This document shows positions 26,505 to 34,668 of a stretch of 64,000 nucleotides of DNA, piece after piece (position 1 is the first letter of the stretch; each line of letters begins with the position of its first letter). The notes under the pieces were generated by a model that did no database searches, was not told the DNA's origin, and was given only the letters and a program-made list of their open reading frames with translations. Position numbers and translations under genes: made by a program. This stretch comes from Rhodopseudomonas pseudopalustris (lineage in GTDB: Bacteria; Pseudomonadota; Alphaproteobacteria; Rhizobiales; Xanthobacteraceae). Location of the stretch: the NCBI RefSeq assembly GCF_900110435.1, contig NZ_FODT01000007.1, forward strand, positions 62,001 to 126,000, in the 5' to 3' direction.

Positions 26505-28837
26505 GTTGCCGCCCTCGCAGGTTTGGCGCGTCTAGCCTCGCGCCGTCGCCGGATTAGCGCCTCGACGACGCGGTCCGGCGTCACCGGCAATTCATCGAGA
26601 TCGACGCCGATCGCATTGGCGACGGCATTGACCATCGCCGGCGGAAAACCGGCCAGCGCGCCCTCGCTGGCTTCCTTGGCGCCGAACGGGCCGAACGGAT
26701 CGTGGCTTTCGACGATCTGCACCTCGATCGGCGGCGATTCCGCCATCGTCGGCATCCGATATTCGAGAAAGCTGGCATGGGCCGGCAGGCCGTCGAGATA
26801 GCGGGTTTCCTCGCACATCGCCTGGCCCATGCCCATCCACACCGCGCCCTGCACCTGGCCGACCACCGCCAGCGGATTGATGGCGCGGCCGCAATCGAGC
26901 GCGGCCCACACCCTGTCGATGGTGATCAGGCCGGTGGCGTCGTCGACGCTGACTTCGACCACCTGGGCGGCGTAGCTGAAGCCCATGGTCGAGCCGACCG
27001 CGCCGCCGCGATGCTTGCCGCCCTGGGACTCCGGCGGGCAGGTGAAAGTGCCCTTGACGGTGATCGCCCCCTCGGCGACCAGCGCGGCCTTGACCACCTC
27101 CGCGAACGACAGCGCCGCCTGCGCGCCGCTGCCGACGTAGAACGTCTCGCCGGCGCATTCCACCTGATCCGGGCCGGCCTCGAGCTTGCGCGCCGCCGCC
27201 GCGACCAGAATCTCCTTCAACTGTCTGGCGGCGTCGATCGCGGCGTTGCCGACCATGAAGGTGATGCGCGACGAATAGGCGCCATTGTCCTTCGGCGTGA
27301 TCGCCGAGTCGCCGGAGATCACCCGCACCCGGTTCAGCGCGACGCCCAATGTCTCGGCGACCGTGATCGCCACCACCGTCGACGACCCCTGGCCGATATC
27401 GGCGGCGCCGGTCAGCGCGGTGACGCCGCCGTCGAAGTCCAGCCGCAGCGCCACCACCGCGTGCGGCTCGCCGGTGAAGTGGATCGGCTTGGCCGATCCG
27501 CTGACATAATGCGAGCAGGCCATGCCGAGACCCTTGCCGCGCGGCAGCCGGCCGATCCGCTCGCGCCAGCCGCTGGCGCGCTCGACCTTGGCGAGGCAAT
27601 CGCCGAGGCCGTAGCTGTTGACCATCAGGTCGTTCAGCGTCCGTGTCGGCGCGGTCAGCAGATTGGCGCGGCGGACCGCGAACGGATCGAGGCCGAGTTC
27701 GCGCGCCATCCGGTCGACCAGCGTTTCGAACGCGTGACGCACATTGACCGAACCATGCCCGCGCATCGCGCCGCACGGCGGCAGATTGGCATAGACGCGG
27801 TAGCCGTCATATTTGATCGCCGGAATGTCGTAGAGCCCCTGCAGCAGCGCGCCGGCATACAGGATGGTGACGATGCCATATCCGGCATAGGCGCCGCCGC
27901 GCTGCACCACTTCGCAGGCGCAGGCGGTGACCCGGCCCTCGCGCGTCATCCCGATCTTCAGCTTGATATCGGTCTGCGGCCGCGCCCGATGGGTGATGAA
28001 GGTTTCCTCGCGCGTCAGCTGCATCGACACTTTGCCGCCGACCTTGCGCGCCAGCAGAGCGGCGATGATCTCGAAGTTGAGAACCTCGACCCGCGCCCCG
28101 AATCCGCCGCCGACGAACGGCTTGATCACCCGGATACGCGACTGATCGATCTCGAGGCAGCGCGCCAACATCAGATGCAGGTAATAGCCGACCTGGGAGA
28201 CGCTCTGCGCGGTCAGCCTGCCGCTGACCGGATCATACTCCATCAGGCAGGCATGCGGCTCGATCTGGGCGTGATTGACTTCGGCGCAGTCGAAGACGTG
28301 CTCGCGCACCAGATCCGCCGCCTCGAAGCCGGCGCGCAGATCGCCGAACTCATTGTGCACCTCACGCTCGATATTGCCGGGCTTGTTGTCGTGCAGCAAC
28401 AGCGCATCGGCGGCGCGGGCGGAGTTTGAATCGTAGTAGGCCGGCAGCGGCCGCAGCTTCAATTCGATCAGATCGAGCGCGCGCTGCGCGGTTGCGGCGT
28501 CGATCGCCGCGACCGCGGCGACCGGCTCGCCGCGATAGCGGACCCGCCCGCGCGCCATCGGATATTCGTTCATCGCAATCGGCAGAACGCCATAGGTGCT
28601 GGCGCAATCCTCGCCGGTGACCACCGCCACCACGCCGTCGAGCGCGAGCGCCTTGCTGATATCAAGCACGACGATGTCGCCGTGGCTGACCGGACTGCGC
28701 AGGATGCGGCCGACCAGCGCGCCGGCATGGTCGAGGTCGGCGGTGTAGCGGGCCCGGCCGGTGACCTTGTCGATGCCGTCGATCAGCGGGACTCCGGCGC
28801 GGTCGAGGCCGCCCTGCGGCTGCGCGGCCGCGGTCAT
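26501..28837 (-). CDS. hbaC: 4-Hydroxybenzoyl-CoA reductase molybdenum subunit HbaC
   Basis: A 778-residue large, Mo-cofactor subunit of the xanthine-oxidase family. It removes the ring hydroxyl from 4-hydroxybenzoyl-CoA, giving benzoyl-CoA. Family landmarks are the N-terminal [26 protein letters not shown], the [10 protein letters not shown] region and the C-terminal [13 protein letters not shown] with the expected active-site Glu. The ATG at 28837 overlaps the hbaB stop; upstream frame reading belongs to the hbaB antiframe. The gene is intact and of normal length. Confidence 0.92.
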   Translation of the reverse strand: MTAAAQPQGGLDRAGVPLIDGIDKVTGRARYTADLDHAGALVGRILRSPVSHGDIVVLDISKALALDGVVAVVTGEDCASTYGVLPIAMNEYPMARGRVRYRGEPVAAVAAIDAATAQRALDLIELKLRPLPAYYDSNSARAADALLLHDNKPGNIEREVHNEFGDLRAGFEAADLVREHVFDCAEVNHAQIEPHACLMEYDPVSGRLTAQSVSQVGYYLHLMLARCLEIDQSRIRVIKPFVGGGFGARVEVLNFEIIAALLARKVGGKVSMQLTREETFITHRARPQTDIKLKIGMTREGRVTACACEVVQRGGAYAGYGIVTILYAGALLQGLYDIPAIKYDGYRVYANLPPCGAMRGHGSVNVRHAFETLVDRMARELGLDPFAVRRANLLTAPTRTLNDLMVNSYGLGDCLAKVERASGWRERIGRLPRGKGLGMACSHYVSGSAKPIHFTGEPHAVVALRLDFDGGVTALTGAADIGQGSSTVVAITVAETLGVALNRVRVISGDSAITPKDNGAYSSRITFMVGNAAIDAARQLKEILVAAAARKLEAGPDQVECAGETFYVGSGAQAALSFAEVVKAALVAEGAITVKGTFTCPPESQGGKHRGGAVGSTMGFSYAAQVVEVSVDDATGLITIDRVWAALDCGRAINPLAVVGQVQGAVWMGMGQAMCEETRYLDGLPAHASFLEYRMPTMAESPPIEVQIVESHDPFGPFGAKEASEGALAGFPPAMVNAVANAIGVDLDELPVTPDRVVEALIRRRREARRAKPARAAT

Positions 28838-29325
28838 GGCGCTACGTCCGCGGCGGCCTGAACCGATTCGAGAATCTTGGCGTAGCCGGTGCACCGGCAC
28901 AGATTGCCGGACAGCGCCGTGCGGATCTCGGCTTCGGTGGGCGACGGATTGCGCCGCAACAAGCCTTCCGCCGCCATGATCATGCCCGGCGTACAGAAGC
29001 CGCATTGCGTGCCAAGCCGCTCGTGGAACGCCTGCTGCAGCCGGTTGAGCCGGCCATTGCCGGCCAGGCCTTCGATGGTCTCGACGTGGCGGTCCTCGCA
29101 GCGCACGGCCAGCGTGATGCAGGACGGCACCGGGTCGCCGTCGATCAGCACGGTGCAGGCGCCGCATTCGCCGCCATCGCAGCCGCTCTTGACCCCGGTC
29201 AGGCCGACGACGTCGCGCAAGTAATCGACCAGCAACAGGCCGTCGGCGACCGCGTCCTCGCGCCAGCGTCCGTTGACCTGCAGGCGTAGCAGTCGCTTGT
29301 GTCGCCGTGGCAGTGGTTCATGCAT
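28834..29325 (-). CDS. hbaB: 4-Hydroxybenzoyl-CoA reductase 2Fe-2S subunit HbaB
   Basis: A 163-residue small subunit with two [2Fe-2S] clusters: plant-type [15 protein letters not shown] near residue 50 and the [10 protein letters not shown] ... CRCTGYAKI domain at the C terminus. It passes electrons from ferredoxin via HbaD to the Mo site. The ATG at 29325 is chosen because AGGGAGCGG precedes it. It is the first gene of hbaBCD and is transcribed divergently from hbaA. Confidence 0.92.
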   Translation of the reverse strand: MHEPLPRRHKRLLRLQVNGRWREDAVADGLLLVDYLRDVVGLTGVKSGCDGGECGACTVLIDGDPVPSCITLAVRCEDRHVETIEGLAGNGRLNRLQQAFHERLGTQCGFCTPGMIMAAEGLLRRNPSPTEAEIRTALSGNLCRCTGYAKILESVQAAADVAP

Positions 29326-29372
29326 GGGCCGCTCCCTCGCCGCCAGACTGTCGGCGCCGACCAAATGCTTCC

Positions 29373-29437
29373 ATGACTAAAGTCAAGACGCATGAGGTCA
29401 CGAAGGATTTTGACTTTCCGTACCTGGCAAAAGTCAA
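29373..29437. promoter_or_regulatory. Repeated AAAGTCAA octamers in the hbaB-hbaA intergenic region
   Basis: The octamer AAAGTCAA occurs at 29379-29386 and 29430-29437, and its complement TTGACTTT at 29410-29417. The first copy is half of ATGACTAAAGTCAA, a degenerate FNR-family dyad (XTGAC-N4-GTCAA, 29373-29386). As HbaR activates these genes and is a Crp/Fnr member, this is a candidate HbaR operator serving both divergent promoters. Confidence 0.5.
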
Positions 29438-29492
29438 GGAAGCGGGCGCGATCAAGTGATAGCAGGAGAGGGACTCCAGCGCGGGAGAACGC

Positions 29493-31040
29493 ATGCCGCT
29501 TCGTGACTACAATGCGGCGGTCGATTTCGTGGATCGCAATGTCGCGGAAGGTCGGGGCGACAAGATCGCCTTCATCGATCCGTTGCGGAGCCTGTCCTAT
29601 GGCGAGCTACGCGACGCGGCGGCGCGGGTCGGCCCGATGCTGGCGCGGCTCGGCGTCGAGCAGGAAGACCGCATCGCGCTGGTGTTGCAGGACACCGTCG
29701 ATTTTCCGATCCTGTTCTGGGGAGCGATCCGCGCCGGCGTCGTCCCGGTGCTGCTCAACACAAGGCTGACCACCGATCAGTACCGATATCTTCTGGAGGA
29801 TTCGCGCGCGAAGGCGGTGTTCGTCTCGACCGATCTGCTGCCGCTGATCGAGGAGGCCGCGACCGACCTGTCGCATCTGCGCTCGATCATTGCGGTCGGC
29901 GAGGGAGCATCAGCGGCGGCGCGGCTGGCCGATCTGCTCGCCGCCGAAAACGAGGGCGGCGCGCCTGCCCGCACCTGCGCCGACGACGTCGCCTATTGGC
30001 AATATTCGTCCGGCACGACCGGAATGCCCAAGGGGGTGATGCACGTCCACTCCAGCCCGCGCGTCATGGCGACGAGCGCCGGCCAGCGCCGCATCGGCTA
30101 TCGCCAGGACGATATCGTGTTCTCGGCGGCGAAGCTGTTCTTCGCCTACGGCCTCGGCAACGCGATGTTCTGCTCGATGTGGGTCGGCGCAACCTCGGTG
30201 CTCTACCCGGAGCGGCCGACGGCGGAATCGGTGTTCGACGTGCTGCGGCTGCACCAGCCGACCCTGCTGTTCGCGGTGCCGACGCTGTATGCGGCGATCC
30301 TTGCCGATCGGCAGCGCAAGCACGAGCGGCTGCCGGAGCGGCTGCGGCTGTGCGTCTCCGCCGGCGAGCCGCTGCCGGCGCAGGTCGGATTGAACTGGCG
30401 CAATCGGTTCGGCCGCGACATCGTCAACGGCGTCGGCTCGACCGAGATGGGCCATCTGTTCCTGACCAATCTTCCGAGCGCGGTGGAATACGGCACGTCG
30501 GGGGTGCCCGTCGATGGGTATCGGCTGAAGCTGGTGGACGATCAGGGATGCGACATCGCCGACGGCGAAATCGGTGAACTGTTAGTGAATGGCGGCTCCG
30601 CCGCCGCGGGCTACTGGAATCAGCGCGACAAGTCGCGGATGACCTTCATCGGCGAGTGGACGCGAACGGGCGACAAGTATCACCGCCGTGCCGATGGCGT
30701 GTACACCTATCGCGGCCGCAGCGACGACATGTTCAAGGTGAGTGGCATCTGGGTGTCGCCGTTCGAAATCGAGGAGGCGCTGATGAGGCACCCCACGGTG
30801 GCCGAAGCGGCGGTGATCCCGGCCGAAGACATCGACGGGCTGATCAAGCCGAAGGCCTTCATCGTGCTCGCCTCGCAGGATGAAGACATCAACGTATTGA
30901 TCCAAGACCTCAAGGAGCACGTCAAACGCGCGATCGGTCCGTGGAAGTATCCACGCTGGATACGTGTCGTGAACGAGCTGCCGAAAACGTCCAGCGGCAA
31001 GCTGCAACGCTACATGTTGCGTGCGATGGTGCTGGACTAG
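29493..31040 (+). CDS. hbaA: 4-Hydroxybenzoate-CoA ligase HbaA
   Basis: A 515-residue benzoate/4-hydroxybenzoate-type acyl-CoA ligase that makes 4-hydroxybenzoyl-CoA. The ATP loop is YSSGTTGMPKGVMH (about 170-183); GVGSTEMGHLFLTN and RSDDMFKVSGIWVSPFEIE follow; the C-terminal PKTSSGKLQRYML carries the lysine acetylated by protein acetyltransferase in R. palustris HbaA. The purine-rich leader before the ATG contains no perfect Shine-Dalgarno. It is divergent from hbaBCD. Confidence 0.87.
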   Translation: MPLRDYNAAVDFVDRNVAEGRGDKIAFIDPLRSLSYGELRDAAARVGPMLARLGVEQEDRIALVLQDTVDFPILFWGAIRAGVVPVLLNTRLTTDQYRYLLEDSRAKAVFVSTDLLPLIEEAATDLSHLRSIIAVGEGASAAARLADLLAAENEGGAPARTCADDVAYWQYSSGTTGMPKGVMHVHSSPRVMATSAGQRRIGYRQDDIVFSAAKLFFAYGLGNAMFCSMWVGATSVLYPERPTAESVFDVLRLHQPTLLFAVPTLYAAILADRQRKHERLPERLRLCVSAGEPLPAQVGLNWRNRFGRDIVNGVGSTEMGHLFLTNLPSAVEYGTSGVPVDGYRLKLVDDQGCDIADGEIGELLVNGGSAAAGYWNQRDKSRMTFIGEWTRTGDKYHRRADGVYTYRGRSDDMFKVSGIWVSPFEIEEALMRHPTVAEAAVIPAEDIDGLIKPKAFIVLASQDEDINVLIQDLKEHVKRAIGPWKYPRWIRVVNELPKTSSGKLQRYMLRAMVLD

Positions 31041-31220
31041 GACGGTTCAGTATGATCCCGCCCGCTCGGTCGAGGAGAACTTGCTGGTCGCCGGACGTCT
31101 CAGGAGTCGTCGGCCGTATGAACACGTCAGGCGCATTTGTCGAATTGAATTGTAAGCCGGCCTCCAGGCAGCGGCGGAAGGCTCCGTCCGTCTGCTCGGC
31201 GCCACATCCGAGGTGACTTC

Positions 31221-32177
31221 ATGCCGAACACGCAAACGCAGTCGAATGTCGATCACGCGATCCGTCCGTTGACGCCGTCCGATCTCGAACGGGTGGTCGA
31301 GATCGATCGGGACAACACCGGGCATGCGCGCCGCGGATTTTTCGAGAATCGATTGACCGCCAGCCTGAACGAGCCGAATGCGTTTATCTCGCTCGCTTAC
31401 ATTGAGCACGACCGAGTCGAGGGCTTCGTCCTCGCCCATATGCTCGATGGCGAATTCGGCGGCTCCCGTCCCGCGACGATTCTCGATGCGATCGGAATAG
31501 CACAATCGGCGCGGGGGCATGGCGGCGCCCACGGGCTGTTACGCGAGCTTCAAGCCAAGGCGCGGCGGCGGGATGCGCTGGAGGTGCGAACGCAGGTGGT
31601 GTGGTCGGACCAGGCGATGACCCACTTCTTCGCGGGCCTCGGCTTCCGGCTGGGGACGCGGCTGGTGCTGGAGCGCGACTGCGCCATGTTGCCGGATGAG
31701 ACGGAAGCTCAGGCTGAACCCGGCGAGGATTTGTCGCGGGATCGGATCGCGGTGCGGTCGATGGCGGTGGAAGACCTTCACACCGTGATCGGCCTTGATC
31801 GCCGCATCACCGGGCGCGATCGTTCCACCTACTATCAGCGTAAAATGGGTGAGGCGTTGCGCAAGAACGGGATCCGGCTGTCGATGCTGGCAGAAATCGA
31901 CCAGACCCCGGCCGGGTTCGTCATGGCGCGGGTCGACTATGGCGAGTTCGGCCAGACCGAATTGGAGGCGGTGCTCGACACCATCGGGGTCGACGCGGAA
32001 TTTCGGACGCAGGGAGTCGGGTCGTTCCTGCTGGCGCAATTGCTGTCGCATCTGGCAAGCTTGCGCGTCGACCGCGTGAGGACCGTGGTCAATTGGAATG
32101 ACGTCACCCTGATCGGCTTTTTTGATCGACTGGGGTTCAGACCCACGCAGAATGTGGTTCTTGCCCTTGATCTTTAG
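31221..32177 (+). CDS. Tandem-GNAT acetyltransferase-like protein
   Basis: A 318-residue protein containing two GNAT folds in tandem, about residues 10-155 and 172-318. Each half ends in the usual GNAT layout: VRTQVVWSDQAMTHFFAGLGFR and VRTVVNWNDVTLIGFFDRLGFR are near-repeats, and TIGVDAEFRTQGVGSFLLAQLL fits an acetyl-CoA loop. The first half has AQSARGHGGAHGLL instead, so only one half may bind acetyl-CoA canonically. Substrate is unknown. Between hbaA and badM it is well placed to acetylate the acid-CoA ligases or aminobenzoates; R. palustris work names an acetyltransferase gene here badL, but which of the two copies corresponds is not clear from sequence. Confidence 0.72.
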   Translation: MPNTQTQSNVDHAIRPLTPSDLERVVEIDRDNTGHARRGFFENRLTASLNEPNAFISLAYIEHDRVEGFVLAHMLDGEFGGSRPATILDAIGIAQSARGHGGAHGLLRELQAKARRRDALEVRTQVVWSDQAMTHFFAGLGFRLGTRLVLERDCAMLPDETEAQAEPGEDLSRDRIAVRSMAVEDLHTVIGLDRRITGRDRSTYYQRKMGEALRKNGIRLSMLAEIDQTPAGFVMARVDYGEFGQTELEAVLDTIGVDAEFRTQGVGSFLLAQLLSHLASLRVDRVRTVVNWNDVTLIGFFDRLGFRPTQNVVLALDL

Positions 32178-32215
32178 GAGCAGGAACGATGCGTGGCGGT
32201 AATTGGGAGAACGTG

Positions 32216-32695
32216 ATGAGTGGCGAGAACAAGGTCGCCGTGGGCGAAGTCGCTCGCGAGGTGCATATCCGGCCGGCTGAAGCCGACGACCTGGCATGGA
32301 TTGTCAAGCTCGACGAATCCGCAACCGGACAGGCGAAGCCTCGCTATTGGCAGAACCTCTATGAGAGCTTTTCCCTCAATCGAACCGGTTGCCGCGCCTT
32401 TCTGGTGGCCGAGATCAACGGACAGGTCGTCGGGTTCATCTCCGGGGAGGTCCGGGATTTTGAATTTGGCGCGGAAAGCTGCGGCTGGGTGTTTGCGCTG
32501 ACCGTCGATCCTGCGATAAGGGTAAATAGCATCGGCACGCAACTGTTTGATGAAATTTGCAGAATCTTCGCGGACGCCGGGGTCAGGAAGGTTCGGACGA
32601 TGATCGAGCATGAGAACCAGCTGGTCATCGCTTTCTTCCGCAGTCAGGGCTTGATGGTCGGCCGATTCATCGGGATGGAGAAGGATCTCGACTAG
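32216..32695 (+). CDS. GNAT-family N-acetyltransferase (BadL-like candidate)
   Basis: A 159-residue single-domain GNAT acetyltransferase. REVHIRPAEADDLAWIVKLDE and the acetyl-CoA-side ALTVDPAIRVNSIGTQLFDEI are GNAT-like, ending in IEHENQLVIAFFRSQGL. It resembles each half of the tandem protein just upstream, suggesting a duplicated family. The ATG at 32216 is preceded by GGGAGAACGTG; an ATG at 32189 (AGGAGCAGGAACG) is equally plausible and adds nine residues. It sits 74 bases before badM. A name such as badL is possible but not assigned. Confidence 0.68.
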   Translation: MSGENKVAVGEVAREVHIRPAEADDLAWIVKLDESATGQAKPRYWQNLYESFSLNRTGCRAFLVAEINGQVVGFISGEVRDFEFGAESCGWVFALTVDPAIRVNSIGTQLFDEICRIFADAGVRKVRTMIEHENQLVIAFFRSQGLMVGRFIGMEKDLD

Positions 32696-32768
32696 GCGGG
32701 CTCGACCACTGGAGCGCGTGTCGTTCGGAACGACGGAAGTCGAGATCAAAAAGAAAAGTTTGAAGCCG

Positions 32769-33233
32769 ATGAAGCTGCAGAAATCGACGATGTGTGGACT
32801 GTATGCCGTGCTCGAGCTCGCGGCACACGCCGATCAGCAGATTTCCGCCGGCGACATCGCCAAGAAGTACGACATCTCGCTCAATCATCTGGCCAAGGTG
32901 CTGCGGACCCTGGTGCGCGCCCGCCTGATTGAATCGGTGCGTGGCCCCGGCGGCGGCTATACGTTCAGCGGCAATCCGAAGCGCGTCACGCTGCTCGACA
33001 TCATCGCCTTGTTCGAGGATACCGCGCCGGCTTCCGACCTGACCGCTTCCGACGATCATGAAGAAAGCCGCGCGCTGCACAAGGTGCTCGGCGATATCGA
33101 CGAGATCGCCATCACCACGCTGCGATCGGTCTCGCTCACCTCGCTGTTGAAGGTGATCGACATCGAGCGGCGCAAGAGCGAGCGGGCCGCGCACGGCCAA
33201 GCGGTGCGCCTGCCATCGGCCAGCAGAGCGTAG
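32769..33233 (+). CDS. badM: Rrf2-family repressor BadM
   Basis: A 154-residue Rrf2-family regulator with an N-terminal winged helix (MKLQKSTMCGLYAVLELAA, then ISAGDIAKKYDISLNHLAKV and the wing GPGGGY). BadM represses the benzoyl-CoA reductase operon in R. palustris and is relieved during anaerobic growth on benzoate. The protein has only one cysteine, at residue 9, and lacks the three-cysteine set used by IscR/NsrR to hold an Fe-S cluster, so it should not be a cluster sensor. The ATG at 32769 aligns with the family; an ATG 17 codons earlier is unlikely. Confidence 0.85.
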   Translation: MKLQKSTMCGLYAVLELAAHADQQISAGDIAKKYDISLNHLAKVLRTLVRARLIESVRGPGGGYTFSGNPKRVTLLDIIALFEDTAPASDLTASDDHEESRALHKVLGDIDEIAITTLRSVSLTSLLKVIDIERRKSERAAHGQAVRLPSASRA

Positions 33234-33295
33234 GCCGCTGCGCTACGCGCCAACCGGTACCGGCTCGCGCGAAACCGGTCTATCCAGCTGCGGCA

Positions 33296-33832
33296 TCATT
33301 CCGAATACAGCGGCGGATCGGGGTCTTCGTCCCAGCCCGGCTCGTCGGCGGGGAATTTCAGCAGCCACTGGTCGACCCAGGCGACGTGCTGGCGTTCCTC
33401 CTCGGCCATCTCCCTGGCGAAGCCGGCGATCGCCGGATCGGTTGCGGTCGCGGCGATCGCTTCGAAATAGCTGACCGCACGCTCCTCATTGTGACGCGCC
33501 AGCATCAGCGCCTGGCGCGGCGTCATCAAATAATGCAGTTGCTCGAGCTCGGTGGTTTCGGGGCCGTCCGGGGCGGTCCAACTGAAATTCGCCGGCCGAC
33601 CGGCGACCAGCGCATCGCCGGCGCGGCGCGCCACCTCGTCGCGGTGCTCGGATTCGATCGCCGCCATCTTGCGGAAGATCTCGGCGATCTCGCGGTTGTT
33701 ATGCACCTCCATCTGGTCTGCAAGCAGCGTGTAGCGTTCGGCTGCTTCCACCTCGATCGCGAGGGCCTGGGCAAAGAACTCCGCGACGCTGTCGAAGCTC
33801 GGAATCTGGTCGTGCTGCTGGACCTGGCTCAT
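33296..33832 (-). CDS. Ferritin-like/rubrerythrin-type diiron protein coupled to korB
   Basis: A 178-residue four-helix ferritin-like protein. Carboxylate and histidine motifs are in order: E-V-E-A-A-E-R-Y (about 27-34), ESEHRDE (about 60-66), EERAVSYFE (about 116-124) and EEERQHVAW (about 143-151), which could bind two irons. The C-terminal rubredoxin domain of classical rubrerythrin is absent. Its start overlaps the korB stop (33829-33832), so it is made with KorAB. A role in peroxide or oxygen protection of the oxygen-sensitive oxidoreductase, or as iron store, is inference. Confidence 0.72.
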   Translation of the reverse strand: MSQVQQHDQIPSFDSVAEFFAQALAIEVEAAERYTLLADQMEVHNNREIAEIFRKMAAIESEHRDEVARRAGDALVAGRPANFSWTAPDGPETTELEQLHYLMTPRQALMLARHNEERAVSYFEAIAATATDPAIAGFAREMAEEERQHVAWVDQWLLKFPADEPGWDEDPDPPLYSE

Positions 33833-34668
33833 ATTGCAAACTCGGACTCGAAATGGCTTGGCGTGAGGTTGGCGGAGGGGCGGGGCTGATACGGCAGTCG
33901 CTTGCCGCGATACAGCACCCCGAGATTGAATCCGTCATCGGTCATCAGCCGCCGGGCGGCCCGCGCCGGATCGTCGGTCTCCGGCACGATGGCTTCGCGC
34001 ACCAGGCTTTTCCAGGCCTTCTGCTGATCCGACCGGAAGGTGACGCAGGGGCTGAGGATCTGCACGAAGGAAAAGCCGGGGGTGCGGACCGCGTCGACGA
34101 TCAGCTTGGCGCAGCCGCCGACGTCGCCGGTGAAACCGCGGGCGATGAAATTGGCGCCCGATGCGAGCGCAATCACCAGCGGATGGAACGGGCTCAGCCC
34201 GGTGCCGCCGGGCGCGATCGCCGTGTCCCAATCCGATTCCGTGGTCGGCGACGGCTGCCCCTTGGTCATGCCGTAGATGCGATTGTCCATGACGATATAG
34301 GTCAGGTCGAGATTGCGCCGGCAGGCGTGCAGGAAGTGGTTGCCGCCGATCGAGAAGCCGTCGCCATCGCCGCTGGCGACCACCACGGTCAGATCCGGCC
34401 GCGCCACTTTCAGCCCCGAGGCCACCGCCAGCGCCCGACCATGGACGCCGTGGAAACCGTAGCAACTGGTGTAGGACGGGATGCGAGAGGAGCAGCCGAT
34501 GCCGGAGACGACGGCGACCTGTTCCGGCGGCAGCGCCAGCTCCGCCATCGCCCGCTGGAACGCGACCAGCACCGAATGATCGCCGCAGCCGGGACACCAG
34601 ACCGGCTTGACCGCGGATTTATAGTCGGCGGGCTTCAACGCCCTGACCTCGGTGGGGATCATATTCAT
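33829..34668 (-). CDS. korB: 2-Oxoacid:ferredoxin oxidoreductase beta subunit KorB
   Basis: A 279-residue TPP-binding beta subunit of a 2-oxoglutarate:ferredoxin-type oxidoreductase. WCPGCGDHSV near residue 25 and the following GIGCSSR carry Fe-S cysteines; GDGDGFSIGGNH is the TPP motif; DNRIYGMTKGQPSPT is the pyrophosphate-side block typical of KorB. It overlaps korA (ATGA). In Thauera aromatica an equivalent korAB sits beside the benzoyl-CoA reductase genes and regenerates the ferredoxin that powers the reductase; the same role is inferred here. Confidence 0.85.
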   Translation of the reverse strand: MNMIPTEVRALKPADYKSAVKPVWCPGCGDHSVLVAFQRAMAELALPPEQVAVVSGIGCSSRIPSYTSCYGFHGVHGRALAVASGLKVARPDLTVVVASGDGDGFSIGGNHFLHACRRNLDLTYIVMDNRIYGMTKGQPSPTTESDWDTAIAPGGTGLSPFHPLVIALASGANFIARGFTGDVGGCAKLIVDAVRTPGFSFVQILSPCVTFRSDQQKAWKSLVREAIVPETDDPARAARRLMTDDGFNLGVLYRGKRLPYQPRPSANLTPSHFESEFAI

